Of a stretch of 37,471 bases of DNA, positions 24,092 to 31,595 are shown one piece after another (position 1 is the first letter of the stretch; the number at the start of each line of letters is the position of its first letter). Under the pieces are notes generated by a model, which was given only the letters and a program-made list of their open reading frames with translations, searched no databases and had not been told where the DNA came from. Source of the stretch: Minisyncoccota bacterium (GTDB lineage Bacteria > Patescibacteriota > Microgenomatia > UBA1400 > PJMF01); contig PJMF01000020.1 of assembly GCA_003173865.1 (NCBI GenBank), positions 1-37,471 on the forward strand, written 5' to 3'. The translations under genes and the position numbers were made by a program.

Positions 24092-24922
24092 ATGACAGCA
24101 TCTGATCCCCAACAAGTCAGCATCTTAAAAATTGACCAACTGCAGGCAAATCCACTGCAGCCCCGTGGCAAGATTAAAAAAGAAGATCTCGATGAGTTAG
24201 TGCAATCAATCAAAGCCTATGGCATCCTTGAACCTATCATCGTGGCACATACGCTCGCAGGATATCAGATTATTGCTGGCGAACGCCGTTGGCGAGCCGC
24301 AAAGGTTGCTGGGTTGACGGAAGTCCCTGTCCTCGTCAAAAAAACCAACTCACGCGGCATGTTAGAAATGGCAATTATTGAAAACGTGCAACGTGTCGAT
24401 CTTTCACCAATTGAGCGCGCACAAGCATTTTTGCAACTCGCTCGGGACTTTAAATTTAGTATCGGGCAAATTGCAGAAAAAATTGGAAAATCAGCATCAT
24501 ATGTTAGTAACTCACTCAAACTACTGGAACTTCCTGATGCAATTAAAGATGGTTTAATGGGCGAACAAATTTCTGAAGGGCATGCACGTGCCATCTCAGG
24601 AATTGAAGACAAACGAGCAATGATTGATTGTTACAAAGTTATCCTGAAAGAAAACGCTTCAGTCCGCCGAGCTGAAGAACTCGCACGTCGATTCAAAGAA
24701 CAGATTGGCCAGGTGCAAAACGCAGTAAAAACGACGAGTCGAATTATGAGCAGCCCCATGCTTGATCGCTGGCAAGCCGATCTCCAGAATGTTTTTTCCG
24801 ACAGAGCAAAAGTGAAGTTGGTGCAGTCGCGCAAACAAACGCGAGTGACGATTACCTTCAGTGGTAGTCCAGAAGAAGCTCAAGATGGAATTGAGCGATT
24901 ACTCAAACTTTCCGAGATTTAA
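24092..24922 (+). CDS. parB: ParB/Spo0J-type chromosome partition protein, no adjacent parA
   Basis: The 276-aa protein has the N-terminal ParB/sulfiredoxin-like CTPase domain: LQPRGKIKKEDLDELVQSI, GILEPIIV, and the arginine-rich GERRWRAAKVAGL box (P-motif, GERRxRA). It is followed by ENVQRVDLSPIERAQAF, the helix-turn-helix IAEKIGKSASYVSNSLKLLELP that reads parS, and a C-terminal dimerisation tail. ParB spreads on DNA from parS sites as a CTP-dependent clamp and normally works with ParA. No ParA gene or canonical parS-like palindrome was found in the window. It starts 76 bases after rpmA and runs into convergent lepB with a 4-base gap. Confidence 0.9.
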   Translation: MTASDPQQVSILKIDQLQANPLQPRGKIKKEDLDELVQSIKAYGILEPIIVAHTLAGYQIIAGERRWRAAKVAGLTEVPVLVKKTNSRGMLEMAIIENVQRVDLSPIERAQAFLQLARDFKFSIGQIAEKIGKSASYVSNSLKLLELPDAIKDGLMGEQISEGHARAISGIEDKRAMIDCYKVILKENASVRRAEELARRFKEQIGQVQNAVKTTSRIMSSPMLDRWQADLQNVFSDRAKVKLVQSRKQTRVTITFSGSPEEAQDGIERLLKLSEI

Positions 24923-24926
24923 TAAA

Positions 24927-25508
24927 TTAGAACGGATACGAAGGCCGTGTAATCATTCCCATCACATTTGTGGGCCAGTAACGTAAAAACGCTCTTCCTA
25001 CAATATCAGACTTTTGAATTGGCCCCCATGAACGCGAATCACTTGAGTACGGACGATTATCTCCGCACACAAAGTACTCATCAGGTCCCAACGTAATTGT
25101 CTTGTCGCGCGTCGCTGGTCCGGGCAAAATTTGAAACTCTTTTGGCAAGTATGGCTCATCAACTGGACGATTGTTAACGTAAATGTGATTGTCATGAACC
25201 GCAATCGTTTCTCCAGGCAGACCTAAGACGCGTTTAATAAAATCACAACCGGTTCCTTTCGGACAGTTCGCTGCTTCGGGCGCATGAAAAACCACCACGT
25301 CACCGCGTTTGGGATTTCCTAAACGATAACTTACTTTGTCAGAGAGCACGTATTCACCGCTTTGAAAGTTCGGCACCATTGATTGACCATTCACCTGATG
25401 AGGTGACACAATAAATAAGTAAATAACCAAGAAAATCGAGAGTGCAATGACGACTGTTTCAATAATATCGAGGAAAAAAGCTCCGAGCGTGCGTAACAGG
25501 TTCTCCAT
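24927..25508 (-). CDS. lepB: Signal peptidase I
   Basis: LepB cleaves signal peptides on the outer face of the membrane. The 193-aa protein has one N-terminal membrane helix (about residues 14-34), then QSMVPNF with catalytic Ser43, DKVSYRLGNPKRGDVVVF, the catalytic Lys in IKRVLGLPGE (Lys92), and the late box GDNRPYSSDSRSWGPI. A small insert with two cysteines (NCPKGTGCDF) precedes the Lys, and could form a disulfide. The gene is divergent from the polysaccharide flippase with only 36 bases between starts. Confidence 0.96.
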   Translation of the reverse strand: MENLLRTLGAFFLDIIETVVIALSIFLVIYLFIVSPHQVNGQSMVPNFQSGEYVLSDKVSYRLGNPKRGDVVVFHAPEAANCPKGTGCDFIKRVLGLPGETIAVHDNHIYVNNRPVDEPYLPKEFQILPGPATRDKTITLGPDEYFVCGDNRPYSSDSRSWGPIQKSDIVGRAFLRYWPTNVMGMITRPSYPF

Positions 25509-25514
25509 AGAGAA

Positions 25515-25538
25515 GTATTATGCCTTTTAGGCTACAAT
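25515..25538. promoter_or_regulatory. Overlapping divergent promoters of lepB and the flippase gene
   Basis: On + strand TACAAT (25533-25538) lies six bases before the flippase ATG at 25545. On - strand TAATAC (25515-25520) lies six bases before the lepB ATG at 25508. With just 36 bases between start codons, both messages would be leaderless. Confidence 0.45.
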
Positions 25539-25544
25539 TGAGCA

Positions 25545-26765
25545 ATGGGTTATTCGAAAAATGCACTACAAGGATCTGGTTGGAACAGCTTAGTGAAGGT
25601 GCTGACTGTTTTTGCCACTGGTGCCAAAATTCTTGTTTTGGCTCGACTTTTAACGCCATATGACTTTGGTTTGGCGCAGTACGTAATTATTACCTTGGGC
25701 ATTTTGGAGTCGTGCATGGAAACCGGAATTAACACAACGATTGTTCAATCAAAACAAAGTATCCATTATTTTCTGAATACTGCTTGGGTCATCTCAATTT
25801 TACGCGGACTCTTGATTAGTACTTTAATGATTGTCAGTGGACTTTTTATGCAGCAGTATTTTCACGAACAAAAACTGTTACTACTGATGACAGTGGGCTC
25901 TTTTGTTCCATTTATTAAAGGATTCATCAGTCCGGGCGTAGTTACTTTTTATAAAGACTTACGTTTTTTTCGAGATTCAGTCTATAGATTTTCTCTCATT
26001 GCCGTTGATGCGGTTGCTGCAATTTTCTGTGCGTTTTTATTTAGATCGGTGTTTGTATTCGTGTATGCAATGATTGCAGCAGCTCTTTTTGAAGTCATCA
26101 TTTCTTTTTTCTTTTTTGGCGAACGTCCACAATTTCATACAGTCAAGTCACGACTGCAAGAAATTTTTCATAACGCTCCAGGCCTCAATCTCTCCACAAT
26201 TTTGGGATACTTAATCGAGAACTTAGACAACTTGATGGTTGGAAAAGTCATTGGCACCGTGGGTTTAGGAATTTATAGTCAAGCGTACTCGCTCAGCCAT
26301 AAGTTCACACTGCAGTTTGCAAAATCAGTCCAACATGGCACGTTTCCAGTGTATGTCAAAATCGTCGATCAACGTACACGCTTACGCAGAGCATTTTGGA
26401 AAACTGCACTCACATCAATTGGATTTTTTAGTTTGATATCACTTCCATTTCTGATTTTTCCTGGACAAACTGTGTTTCTCTTACTTGGACCACAGTGGCA
26501 AAGCGTCGGTGAAATTCTTCAGCCACTCGTTTTTGCAAGTATCATTCAGAGTTTTGTGGCAATTGCCACTGCGCTATTTACTGCTACGAAACATTACACT
26601 TGGTTGAATCTCACAATGTTTGTGAACTTGCTTTTGCTTATCATTCTGGTTATCGTCATGGGTCAGCGCTATGGTTTGATTGGATGTGTCTGGGGAGTAC
26701 TGCTGTCACGATTACTTGTTTTGCCAATGAGTTTGTATGGAAGTTGGAGTATTTTGAGAGAATAA
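25545..26765 (+). CDS. Wzx-like polysaccharide flippase (MOP superfamily)
   Basis: A 406-aa membrane protein with around twelve hydrophobic segments. The start NALQGSGWNSLVKVLT...ILVLARLLTPYDFGLAQYVI is typical of RfbX/Wzx and MurJ-related polysaccharide exporters of the PST family, as is the central GYLIENLDNLMVGKVIGTVGLGIYSQAYSL. Such proteins flip undecaprenyl-linked oligosaccharides to the outer face. It heads a four-gene operon of two glycosyltransferases and a ligase/polymerase, all joined by 0-4 base gaps or overlaps, so it presumably exports the glycan these make. MurJ (lipid II flippase) is the main alternative but no mur gene is near. Confidence 0.86.
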   Translation: MGYSKNALQGSGWNSLVKVLTVFATGAKILVLARLLTPYDFGLAQYVIITLGILESCMETGINTTIVQSKQSIHYFLNTAWVISILRGLLISTLMIVSGLFMQQYFHEQKLLLLMTVGSFVPFIKGFISPGVVTFYKDLRFFRDSVYRFSLIAVDAVAAIFCAFLFRSVFVFVYAMIAAALFEVIISFFFFGERPQFHTVKSRLQEIFHNAPGLNLSTILGYLIENLDNLMVGKVIGTVGLGIYSQAYSLSHKFTLQFAKSVQHGTFPVYVKIVDQRTRLRRAFWKTALTSIGFFSLISLPFLIFPGQTVFLLLGPQWQSVGEILQPLVFASIIQSFVAIATALFTATKHYTWLNLTMFVNLLLLIILVIVMGQRYGLIGCVWGVLLSRLLVLPMSLYGSWSILRE

Positions 26766-26766
26766 T

Positions 26767-28230
26767 ATGAAAAAAAACATTCCCATTATTTTAATTGTCG
26801 TTGCAGCGACGTTGCTGCGAACTTGGAATCTCACTACGCACATGATTTTTTTTGGTGACGCAGCGCATGATATGTTATCAGCTGCTACGGCTGTGCAAAC
26901 ACACTCGTTACCGCTGCTGGGAATAGCTTCCAGCGTGCCAAGATTTCATCAAGGACCTTTAACAGTTTGGCTCGAAATGGTGATTTTTTTATTGGCGGGA
27001 TATCACACCATTGCGTATGGTTTTATCTTCGCCCTTATAAGCGTTTTGGCAGTGATTTTTCTGTACGAAATCATGACAGTGTATGTAAATAAAGAAAGCG
27101 GTTTGATCGCAGCAACACTTCTCGCATTCTCACCTTTGGCGATTGCAAGCGGACGAACGCCATATCACACCACACCCATTCCTCTTTTTCTGATTGTGTA
27201 TTTATTTGCATTAATGAATTTATGGAAGCATAAAAAGGCGAGTGTCTTTTTTGCTGTATTGAGCTTCTGCTTATTGTTTCAGTTTGAGTTAGCAAATGCA
27301 CCGTTGCTGCTTTTGATCCCATTTGTTTTATGGCGGAGCAAATACAAAATTGAAAAGAAATTCTGGTTCACCACAGCATTGCAAGCCTGTGCTGGAGTTT
27401 TACTCGGATTACTACCGCAACTCATGTATGATGCTACTCATGGTTTTGCGCAACTCGGCGGTTTTGCAACGTGGGTGGCGTATCGCTGTGTTGCATTCTT
27501 TGGGTATAAACAACAGCATGTATTTTCTGTGCATCAATTTGCAACCACGTTGAGTATTTTACGAATGTTTTTCGGACGAATTTGGAACGTCGATAATCCA
27601 TTTATAAGTATTCTTTTTGTCATTTTATTTATTGCCGGAATCGCATCTGTGTTTTGGAAGTTAAAAAATCAACACAAACAACCTCTATTGATTGAAGTAT
27701 CAGCAATTGCTGCGGTGCTGCTCCTCATCAGTTATATTGTTCACGGCGTGCCTGGAGAAGCATACTTTTCACCTTTTTTTGTATTGAGCGCAGTGATGGT
27801 GACAACAGGGATTACGGCATTCAAAAATAAATTTTTGCACCAACAATTTGGATTACTGATCACTGCCTTGCTCATCGGTTATGCGTTCATCAATACACTG
27901 CAAATTTTTCAAGCAAACTTTTTCGTCAGTACCACCAATAACTTTAACTACAGTTACTCCCTCGCCGAACAACGCGACGTCGTCAATACGCTCTTGCTCG
28001 CAACTAAACAGCATATTCGCTTCAAGACCACACAACAAGAAGGGCAGTTTTCCAACTACTTTGACAATTTGCGGTGGCTACTCGCGGAAAAAGGTCTCCA
28101 AGAAGATCAAAAAAATGGTCAAGATTTTTACATCGAAACCAAAGATTCACCTCTGCAAGGATATCCTAATTATACAAAGTTTATCTTTCCCAGCGTTGAT
28201 GCGTATCGCTTAGGGTTGAAAGTACTATGA
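26767..28230 (+). CDS. GT-C fold membrane glycosyltransferase (ArnT/PMT-like, GT39 style)
   Basis: 487 aa with about eleven hydrophobic segments. The first outer loop has FFGDAAHDML, where the Asp pair resembles the catalytic DE/DD motif of GT-C lipid-linked sugar transferases, and the following FHQGPLTVWLEM recalls the HxPL motif of ArnT/PMT proteins. The C-terminal 100 residues form a small outer domain. Such enzymes transfer sugars from polyprenyl phosphates to acceptors outside the membrane. The gene starts one base after the flippase and its stop overlaps the GT2 gene (ATGA). Confidence 0.75.
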   Translation: MKKNIPIILIVVAATLLRTWNLTTHMIFFGDAAHDMLSAATAVQTHSLPLLGIASSVPRFHQGPLTVWLEMVIFLLAGYHTIAYGFIFALISVLAVIFLYEIMTVYVNKESGLIAATLLAFSPLAIASGRTPYHTTPIPLFLIVYLFALMNLWKHKKASVFFAVLSFCLLFQFELANAPLLLLIPFVLWRSKYKIEKKFWFTTALQACAGVLLGLLPQLMYDATHGFAQLGGFATWVAYRCVAFFGYKQQHVFSVHQFATTLSILRMFFGRIWNVDNPFISILFVILFIAGIASVFWKLKNQHKQPLLIEVSAIAAVLLLISYIVHGVPGEAYFSPFFVLSAVMVTTGITAFKNKFLHQQFGLLITALLIGYAFINTLQIFQANFFVSTTNNFNYSYSLAEQRDVVNTLLLATKQHIRFKTTQQEGQFSNYFDNLRWLLAEKGLQEDQKNGQDFYIETKDSPLQGYPNYTKFIFPSVDAYRLGLKVL

Positions 28231-28970
28231 CCTTACCTGTTTCTGTGATTATCTTAGCCAATCAAGATAACGTAAAACTTCGCAACGCGATTGGCTCAGT
28301 GCGGTGGGCGACAGAGATTATTGTAGTATGGTGTACTAAAGAACAGCCGAGCGAACGTCTTGCCAAAGAAATTGGAGTAACACTTGTCCAACATCCCTCT
28401 CCAATCACAGATTTTGCTCAAACACGAAACAGAGCATTCCAAACAGCAACCCAAGAATGGGTTTTTTTCTTAGATAGTGATGAAGTGATGACACACGATT
28501 CAGTTGCGCAGCTGCAAAGAGTTATTGGCCTACACAACGTTGATGGGGTTAGAGTTCTGCGCCACGATATTTTTCATGGTCACGAACTCAAATGGGGAGA
28601 GCTATACAACGTGCGAATAGTGCGGCTATTTCGTAAACACAAGGGTCACTTTGTACGCGCTGTTCACGAAGTTGCAATCATTGACGGAAAAGTAATTGAT
28701 TCGCCAATCTTTATTAAACACTATGCCCATGACTCTCTGTCGCAATTTTTGCAGAAAATTACTTACTATGCGCAGTTAGAAGCGCAGCTCAGAGTTGAGG
28801 CAGGCGAACATTTTTCTCTCTTTCAACTGCTTTTTTTTCCAAAAGCAAAATTTTTTGTGAATTATTTTCTTAAGTTGGGTTTTTTGGATGGGTGGGCAGG
28901 ACTGTGCTATGCCACGATGATGAGCATTCACTCATTTGCAGTGCGCGCGTTACTTTATGAAAAAAAGTAA
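28227..28970 (+). CDS. Family 2 glycosyltransferase (WaaE/SunS-like)
   Basis: The 247-aa GT-A protein begins LPVSVIILANQDNVKLRNAI, with a DXD-like FFLDSDEVM (about residue 85) for metal and nucleotide-sugar binding and the WaaE/KdtX-like AVHEVAIIDG stretch. It has a hydrophobic C-terminal segment that could attach it to the membrane. Its role is to add a sugar from a nucleotide donor to the lipid-linked glycan on the cytoplasmic side. It overlaps genes on both sides (ATGA upstream; 14 bases downstream). Confidence 0.87.
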   Translation: MTLPVSVIILANQDNVKLRNAIGSVRWATEIIVVWCTKEQPSERLAKEIGVTLVQHPSPITDFAQTRNRAFQTATQEWVFFLDSDEVMTHDSVAQLQRVIGLHNVDGVRVLRHDIFHGHELKWGELYNVRIVRLFRKHKGHFVRAVHEVAIIDGKVIDSPIFIKHYAHDSLSQFLQKITYYAQLEAQLRVEAGEHFSLFQLLFFPKAKFFVNYFLKLGFLDGWAGLCYATMMSIHSFAVRALLYEKK

Positions 28971-30129
28971 ACATTTTTTTCATCTTTTTTTGCTAGGAAT
29001 CCTAGCGATTTTTCTAAGTTTTGGACAGTTAGAGCGTATCCAAGTCACCTCCCAGGTCGCTTTTTATCTGCACGACGTATTGCTGGTATTTTGGATTGCA
29101 ACTTCATTTCAATTACTCACTCCTCTGTTGAAAAAAAATATTTCTTGGTTATCTGGATTTTTCAGTATTTGGATTGTGCTAGGAATACTTGTAAACGGAA
29201 TAGGGAATAGCGGCCTGTTAACAGCAGTGCTATATTGTTGCCGGCTGCTGACCTATCTTGTATTTGGCGAGCTATTGCTGGATTTAGTGAGAAAAAAATT
29301 GCTTACCCACACCCAGATTCTTTGCGCAGTTCTTTTTACTGGAGTAATGATGTTGTACTTTGGTTTTCTCCAATATATTTTTATACCTGACACGCGGATT
29401 TTATTTTTTCTAGGCTGGGATGATCACTACTATCGTTTAATTTCAACGCTCCTGGATCCGGGATTTGCCGGAATTATGTTGGTGTTAACGTTTTGTGCAG
29501 CGCAAATGATTGAACAAAAAAAATTTAAAAAACTGTTTTCAGTTTTACTTTTGTTTGGCATTTTGTTGACGTATTCGCGAGCGAGTTACTTGACATTGGC
29601 GTTCGTGTTAGGCATTGCGACTGTTACATTTTGGTTACAAAAAAATCTCTTTGTTTCAGCGTATCTTGTTTACTTGTGCGTTTTTTTGACTGCCATTCCT
29701 TTCTTACCACGACCCGGTGGAGAAGGCATTCGACTTGAACGCACATCAACAATTACTGCACGTACAGCTGGTATTGTTCAAAATTTTCAAAGTATGGAAC
29801 CAAAAGAGTGGATTACCGGGAAAGGTCTATTTTTGCCCATTCACTCGTCACAGACACTTTTTGGTCAACCTGATCATGCTGTGGTTTCCTCAAACTGGAT
29901 TATTTTTGTATTGATCGAAACGGGATTACCAGGATGGATTGCTTTTTTCTTAATCATTTTCACTGTGTTAAAAAACTTTTGGAAAAAAAATGTGTGGCTG
30001 TTTCTTGCGTTCTGTGCCATCCTGATTCACGGATTGTTTAATGCCACGATTATCTATCCGTTTGTAGTGTTATTTTTGGTCCAGATGAATGCTGCTGGCT
30101 CCGAGTTTAGTCGTGATACGAGACAGTGA
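28957..30129 (+). CDS. O-antigen ligase/polymerase (Wzy/WaaL-like) membrane protein
   Basis: From the ATG at 28957 the 390-aa protein has about ten membrane segments and one long outer loop between residues about 240 and 310. Features typical of the O-antigen ligase family are the SRASYLTL motif (cytoplasmic Arg and following helix), the loop with GEGIRLERTSTITARTAGIVQNF, and GKGLFLPIHSSQ, then a late helix pair. Such proteins polymerise or attach lipid-linked glycans outside the cell. It closes the flippase operon; its last 23 bases overlap the convergent gene at 30107. Confidence 0.8.
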   Translation: MKKSKHFFHLFLLGILAIFLSFGQLERIQVTSQVAFYLHDVLLVFWIATSFQLLTPLLKKNISWLSGFFSIWIVLGILVNGIGNSGLLTAVLYCCRLLTYLVFGELLLDLVRKKLLTHTQILCAVLFTGVMMLYFGFLQYIFIPDTRILFFLGWDDHYYRLISTLLDPGFAGIMLVLTFCAAQMIEQKKFKKLFSVLLLFGILLTYSRASYLTLAFVLGIATVTFWLQKNLFVSAYLVYLCVFLTAIPFLPRPGGEGIRLERTSTITARTAGIVQNFQSMEPKEWITGKGLFLPIHSSQTLFGQPDHAVVSSNWIIFVLIETGLPGWIAFFLIIFTVLKNFWKKNVWLFLAFCAILIHGLFNATIIYPFVVLFLVQMNAAGSEFSRDTRQ

Positions 30130-30865
30130 GCTTTTTTTCAGTTTGGTTGCCTGCTTGATCAGTTACTTTGAAGTCAAGTGTATTGTCCCCAGTTTGAAGC
30201 ATCTGCAGTGTTGAAAAACTGCCGTCATCGCGGTTAAAAAGAATACGATCATTGAGCGTCACTTTCGTATTTTTATCTGCCTTTCCTTTGATTGTCAGAT
30301 TTTGATTCTTTTTCCCCACAATTGCTTGCTTATCTTGCGGTTCAGAAATATCAAGCTTAGGTGGATCAGTAATGTAGCTGACGACATACTCACGGCTAGC
30401 AGGGGATTGGCGATTTTTATCATCAATAGCTAAAGCAGATAAATGATTATCCCCCTTGGTGAGAGTAAGAGAAATTTGAAAACTTCCATCATCATGTGTT
30501 CCGTCGCGAGCGATTTCTTGACCGTTATTGGAAACGACGACAGTCGTGTGGGCAGAACTAAAGCCACTTAAACTGAGTGCCGCACTAGAAGTTGCATAGA
30601 CTGGAGCTGCAATTTGCGGAGGTTGGGGAGGCGGAAGATCATCTACAACGACGATCGGCGTTTTATCCTTGCTGCCTACCCAACGAATTAAGTTTGGAAT
30701 GATCACTATGACAAAAAGGGCCAGTAAAATCACAGCCGTAACACTGAAAAAAATGATTTGCTTAATGATTTTCTGCTGTTCCTTTTTGCCGCGACGCGAA
30801 AGGACATACTGGACTCGAGGCTGAATTCTAGAGGGTGCTTTATTGTAAGGGCTGTAGTTGTTCAT
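30107..30865 (-). CDS. Membrane-anchored protein with two Ig-like (glucodextranase-B type) domains
   Basis: 252 aa. A 35-residue basic cytoplasmic tail (LSRRGKKEQQKIIKQ) precedes one membrane helix (about 37-58) and a Pro-rich spacer LPPPQPPQIAAP. Outside are two related beta-rich modules, about residues 92-165 and 170-250, each with the pattern GxxxxxxxVxVNxx...DDGSFxxxxxLxxGDNxLxxxAxDxxxNxxxxxxxVSY, as in bacterial Ig-like domains. They likely bind surface polysaccharide or protein. It lies downstream of tRNA-Thr and has an AGAGGATAT ribosome-binding site. The polysaccharide operon is convergent. No enzymatic motif. Confidence 0.75.
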   Translation of the reverse strand: MNNYSPYNKAPSRIQPRVQYVLSRRGKKEQQKIIKQIIFFSVTAVILLALFVIVIIPNLIRWVGSKDKTPIVVVDDLPPPQPPQIAAPVYATSSAALSLSGFSSAHTTVVVSNNGQEIARDGTHDDGSFQISLTLTKGDNHLSALAIDDKNRQSPASREYVVSYITDPPKLDISEPQDKQAIVGKKNQNLTIKGKADKNTKVTLNDRILFNRDDGSFSTLQMLQTGDNTLDFKVTDQAGNQTEKKLTVSYHD

Positions 30866-30875
30866 ATATCCTCTG

Positions 30876-30948
30876 AGCCGAAGGCGGGAGTCGAACCCGC
30901 GACCTACGGTTTACGATACCGCCGCTCTGCCAACTGAGCTACTTCGGC
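30876..30948 (-). tRNA. tRNA-Thr (anticodon CGT)
   Basis: Reading the minus strand gives GCCGAAG acceptor, D-arm GCTC/GAGC, anticodon arm GCGGT-ATCGTAA-ACCGT with anticodon CGT, T-arm GCGGG-TTCGACT-CCCGC, and CTTCGGC closing the acceptor. All stems pair (one G-T). Discriminator is T. CCA is not encoded. The Ig-like gene follows 10 bases later on the same strand. Confidence 0.97.
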
Positions 30949-30967
30949 GAACGACTCCGAGGAATAT

Positions 30968-30976
30968 ATTGTATCA
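30968..30976 (-). promoter_or_regulatory. Extended -10 promoter of tRNA-Thr
   Basis: On the minus strand TGATACAAT forms an extended -10 element about 20 bases before the tRNA. The -35 region would fall inside the left end of the MITE-like repeat at 30985. Confidence 0.6.
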
Positions 30977-30984
30977 AATCTTTA

Positions 30985-31149
30985 AGAGCCTGTTTGAAAC
31001 AGTCTATTTCGTAGTGAAAGCGTATCATGTTTGAGCAAAAAAATCTGTTTATCGACGAAGGAGTATTGAATATACTTCGAGGAGAAAAAAAGATTTTTTT
31101 GCCAAATCATGTATGCTTGTAATAGAAAGAGACTTTCCAAACAGGCTCT
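30985..31149. mobile_element. 165-bp MITE-like long inverted repeat
   Basis: AGAGCCTGTTT at 30985-30995 is repeated inverted at 31139-31149 as AAACAGGCTCT. The arms continue to match inwards for about 60 bases (left and reverse-complemented right both run through a TTTGAGC/TTTGGC segment to GCAAAAAAATCT), with about 15 mismatches or 1-2 base gaps and a perfect inner 12-bp stretch. The centre has a small hairpin (CGAAG...CTTCG). It has no ORF. This is what a small non-autonomous transposon (MITE) looks like. No second copy was noticed in the window and no clear target duplication was found. Confidence 0.7.
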
Positions 31150-31507
31150 AAAAAGGAGTTGAGTAGGCAGACATCATTCCTGTAATCAATTTCTCAAGAA
31201 GTTCATCACTGTGTTCTTCTACATAAGCCTCTTTTGCTTGGTCGTCATTTGTTGGAATCTTTGGATCAAGAATCAATGCGATCTGAGCTAACAAAAATGG
31301 GATTTCACTCTCATTCTCAGGAGGCTTAATCTCGAATCCTTTCCTACTTAAACTCGATGTTCGCCAACACACATTAGTTAGGTATAGACCATCGGTAGTT
31401 TGAGTACTTTCAATAATCCTCACAGCATTAACTCCGGAAGTAATCATTAAACCTAATAAATTCTTTTTCAATAAAAGGTAACTTTTCACTAATTCTGCAT
31501 TCAGCAT
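31148..31507 (-). CDS. Hypothetical protein, 119 aa
   Basis: Unrecognised. A 119-aa protein, helix-rich, with a hydrophobic stretch LLKKNLLGLMITSGV near the N-terminus and a long acidic C-terminal half (NDDQAKEAYVEEHSDELLEKL). The TAG stop at 31148-31150 falls at the right edge of the MITE-like repeat, so the element may have replaced the original C-terminus. A GAAAG sequence lies upstream of the ATG. It is divergent from the cinA-like gene. No function can be given. Confidence 0.6.
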   Translation of the reverse strand: MLNAELVKSYLLLKKNLLGLMITSGVNAVRIIESTQTTDGLYLTNVCWRTSSLSRKGFEIKPPENESEIPFLLAQIALILDPKIPTNDDQAKEAYVEEHSDELLEKLITGMMSAYSTPF

Positions 31508-31580
31508 AACAACTTTCTTTTTTCAAATTAATAATCCGAGTACTTTATCATAATTTTTTATGCTGCAACGAGCAAATTCA

Positions 31581-31589
31581 TGTTAGAAT
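31581..31589 (+). promoter_or_regulatory. Extended -10 promoter, leaderless cinA-like gene
   Basis: TGT followed by TAGAAT (31584-31589) lies six bases before the ATG at 31596. No Shine-Dalgarno is present, so the transcript probably starts at or beside the A of the ATG. Confidence 0.6.
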
Positions 31590-31595
31590 CTTTAT

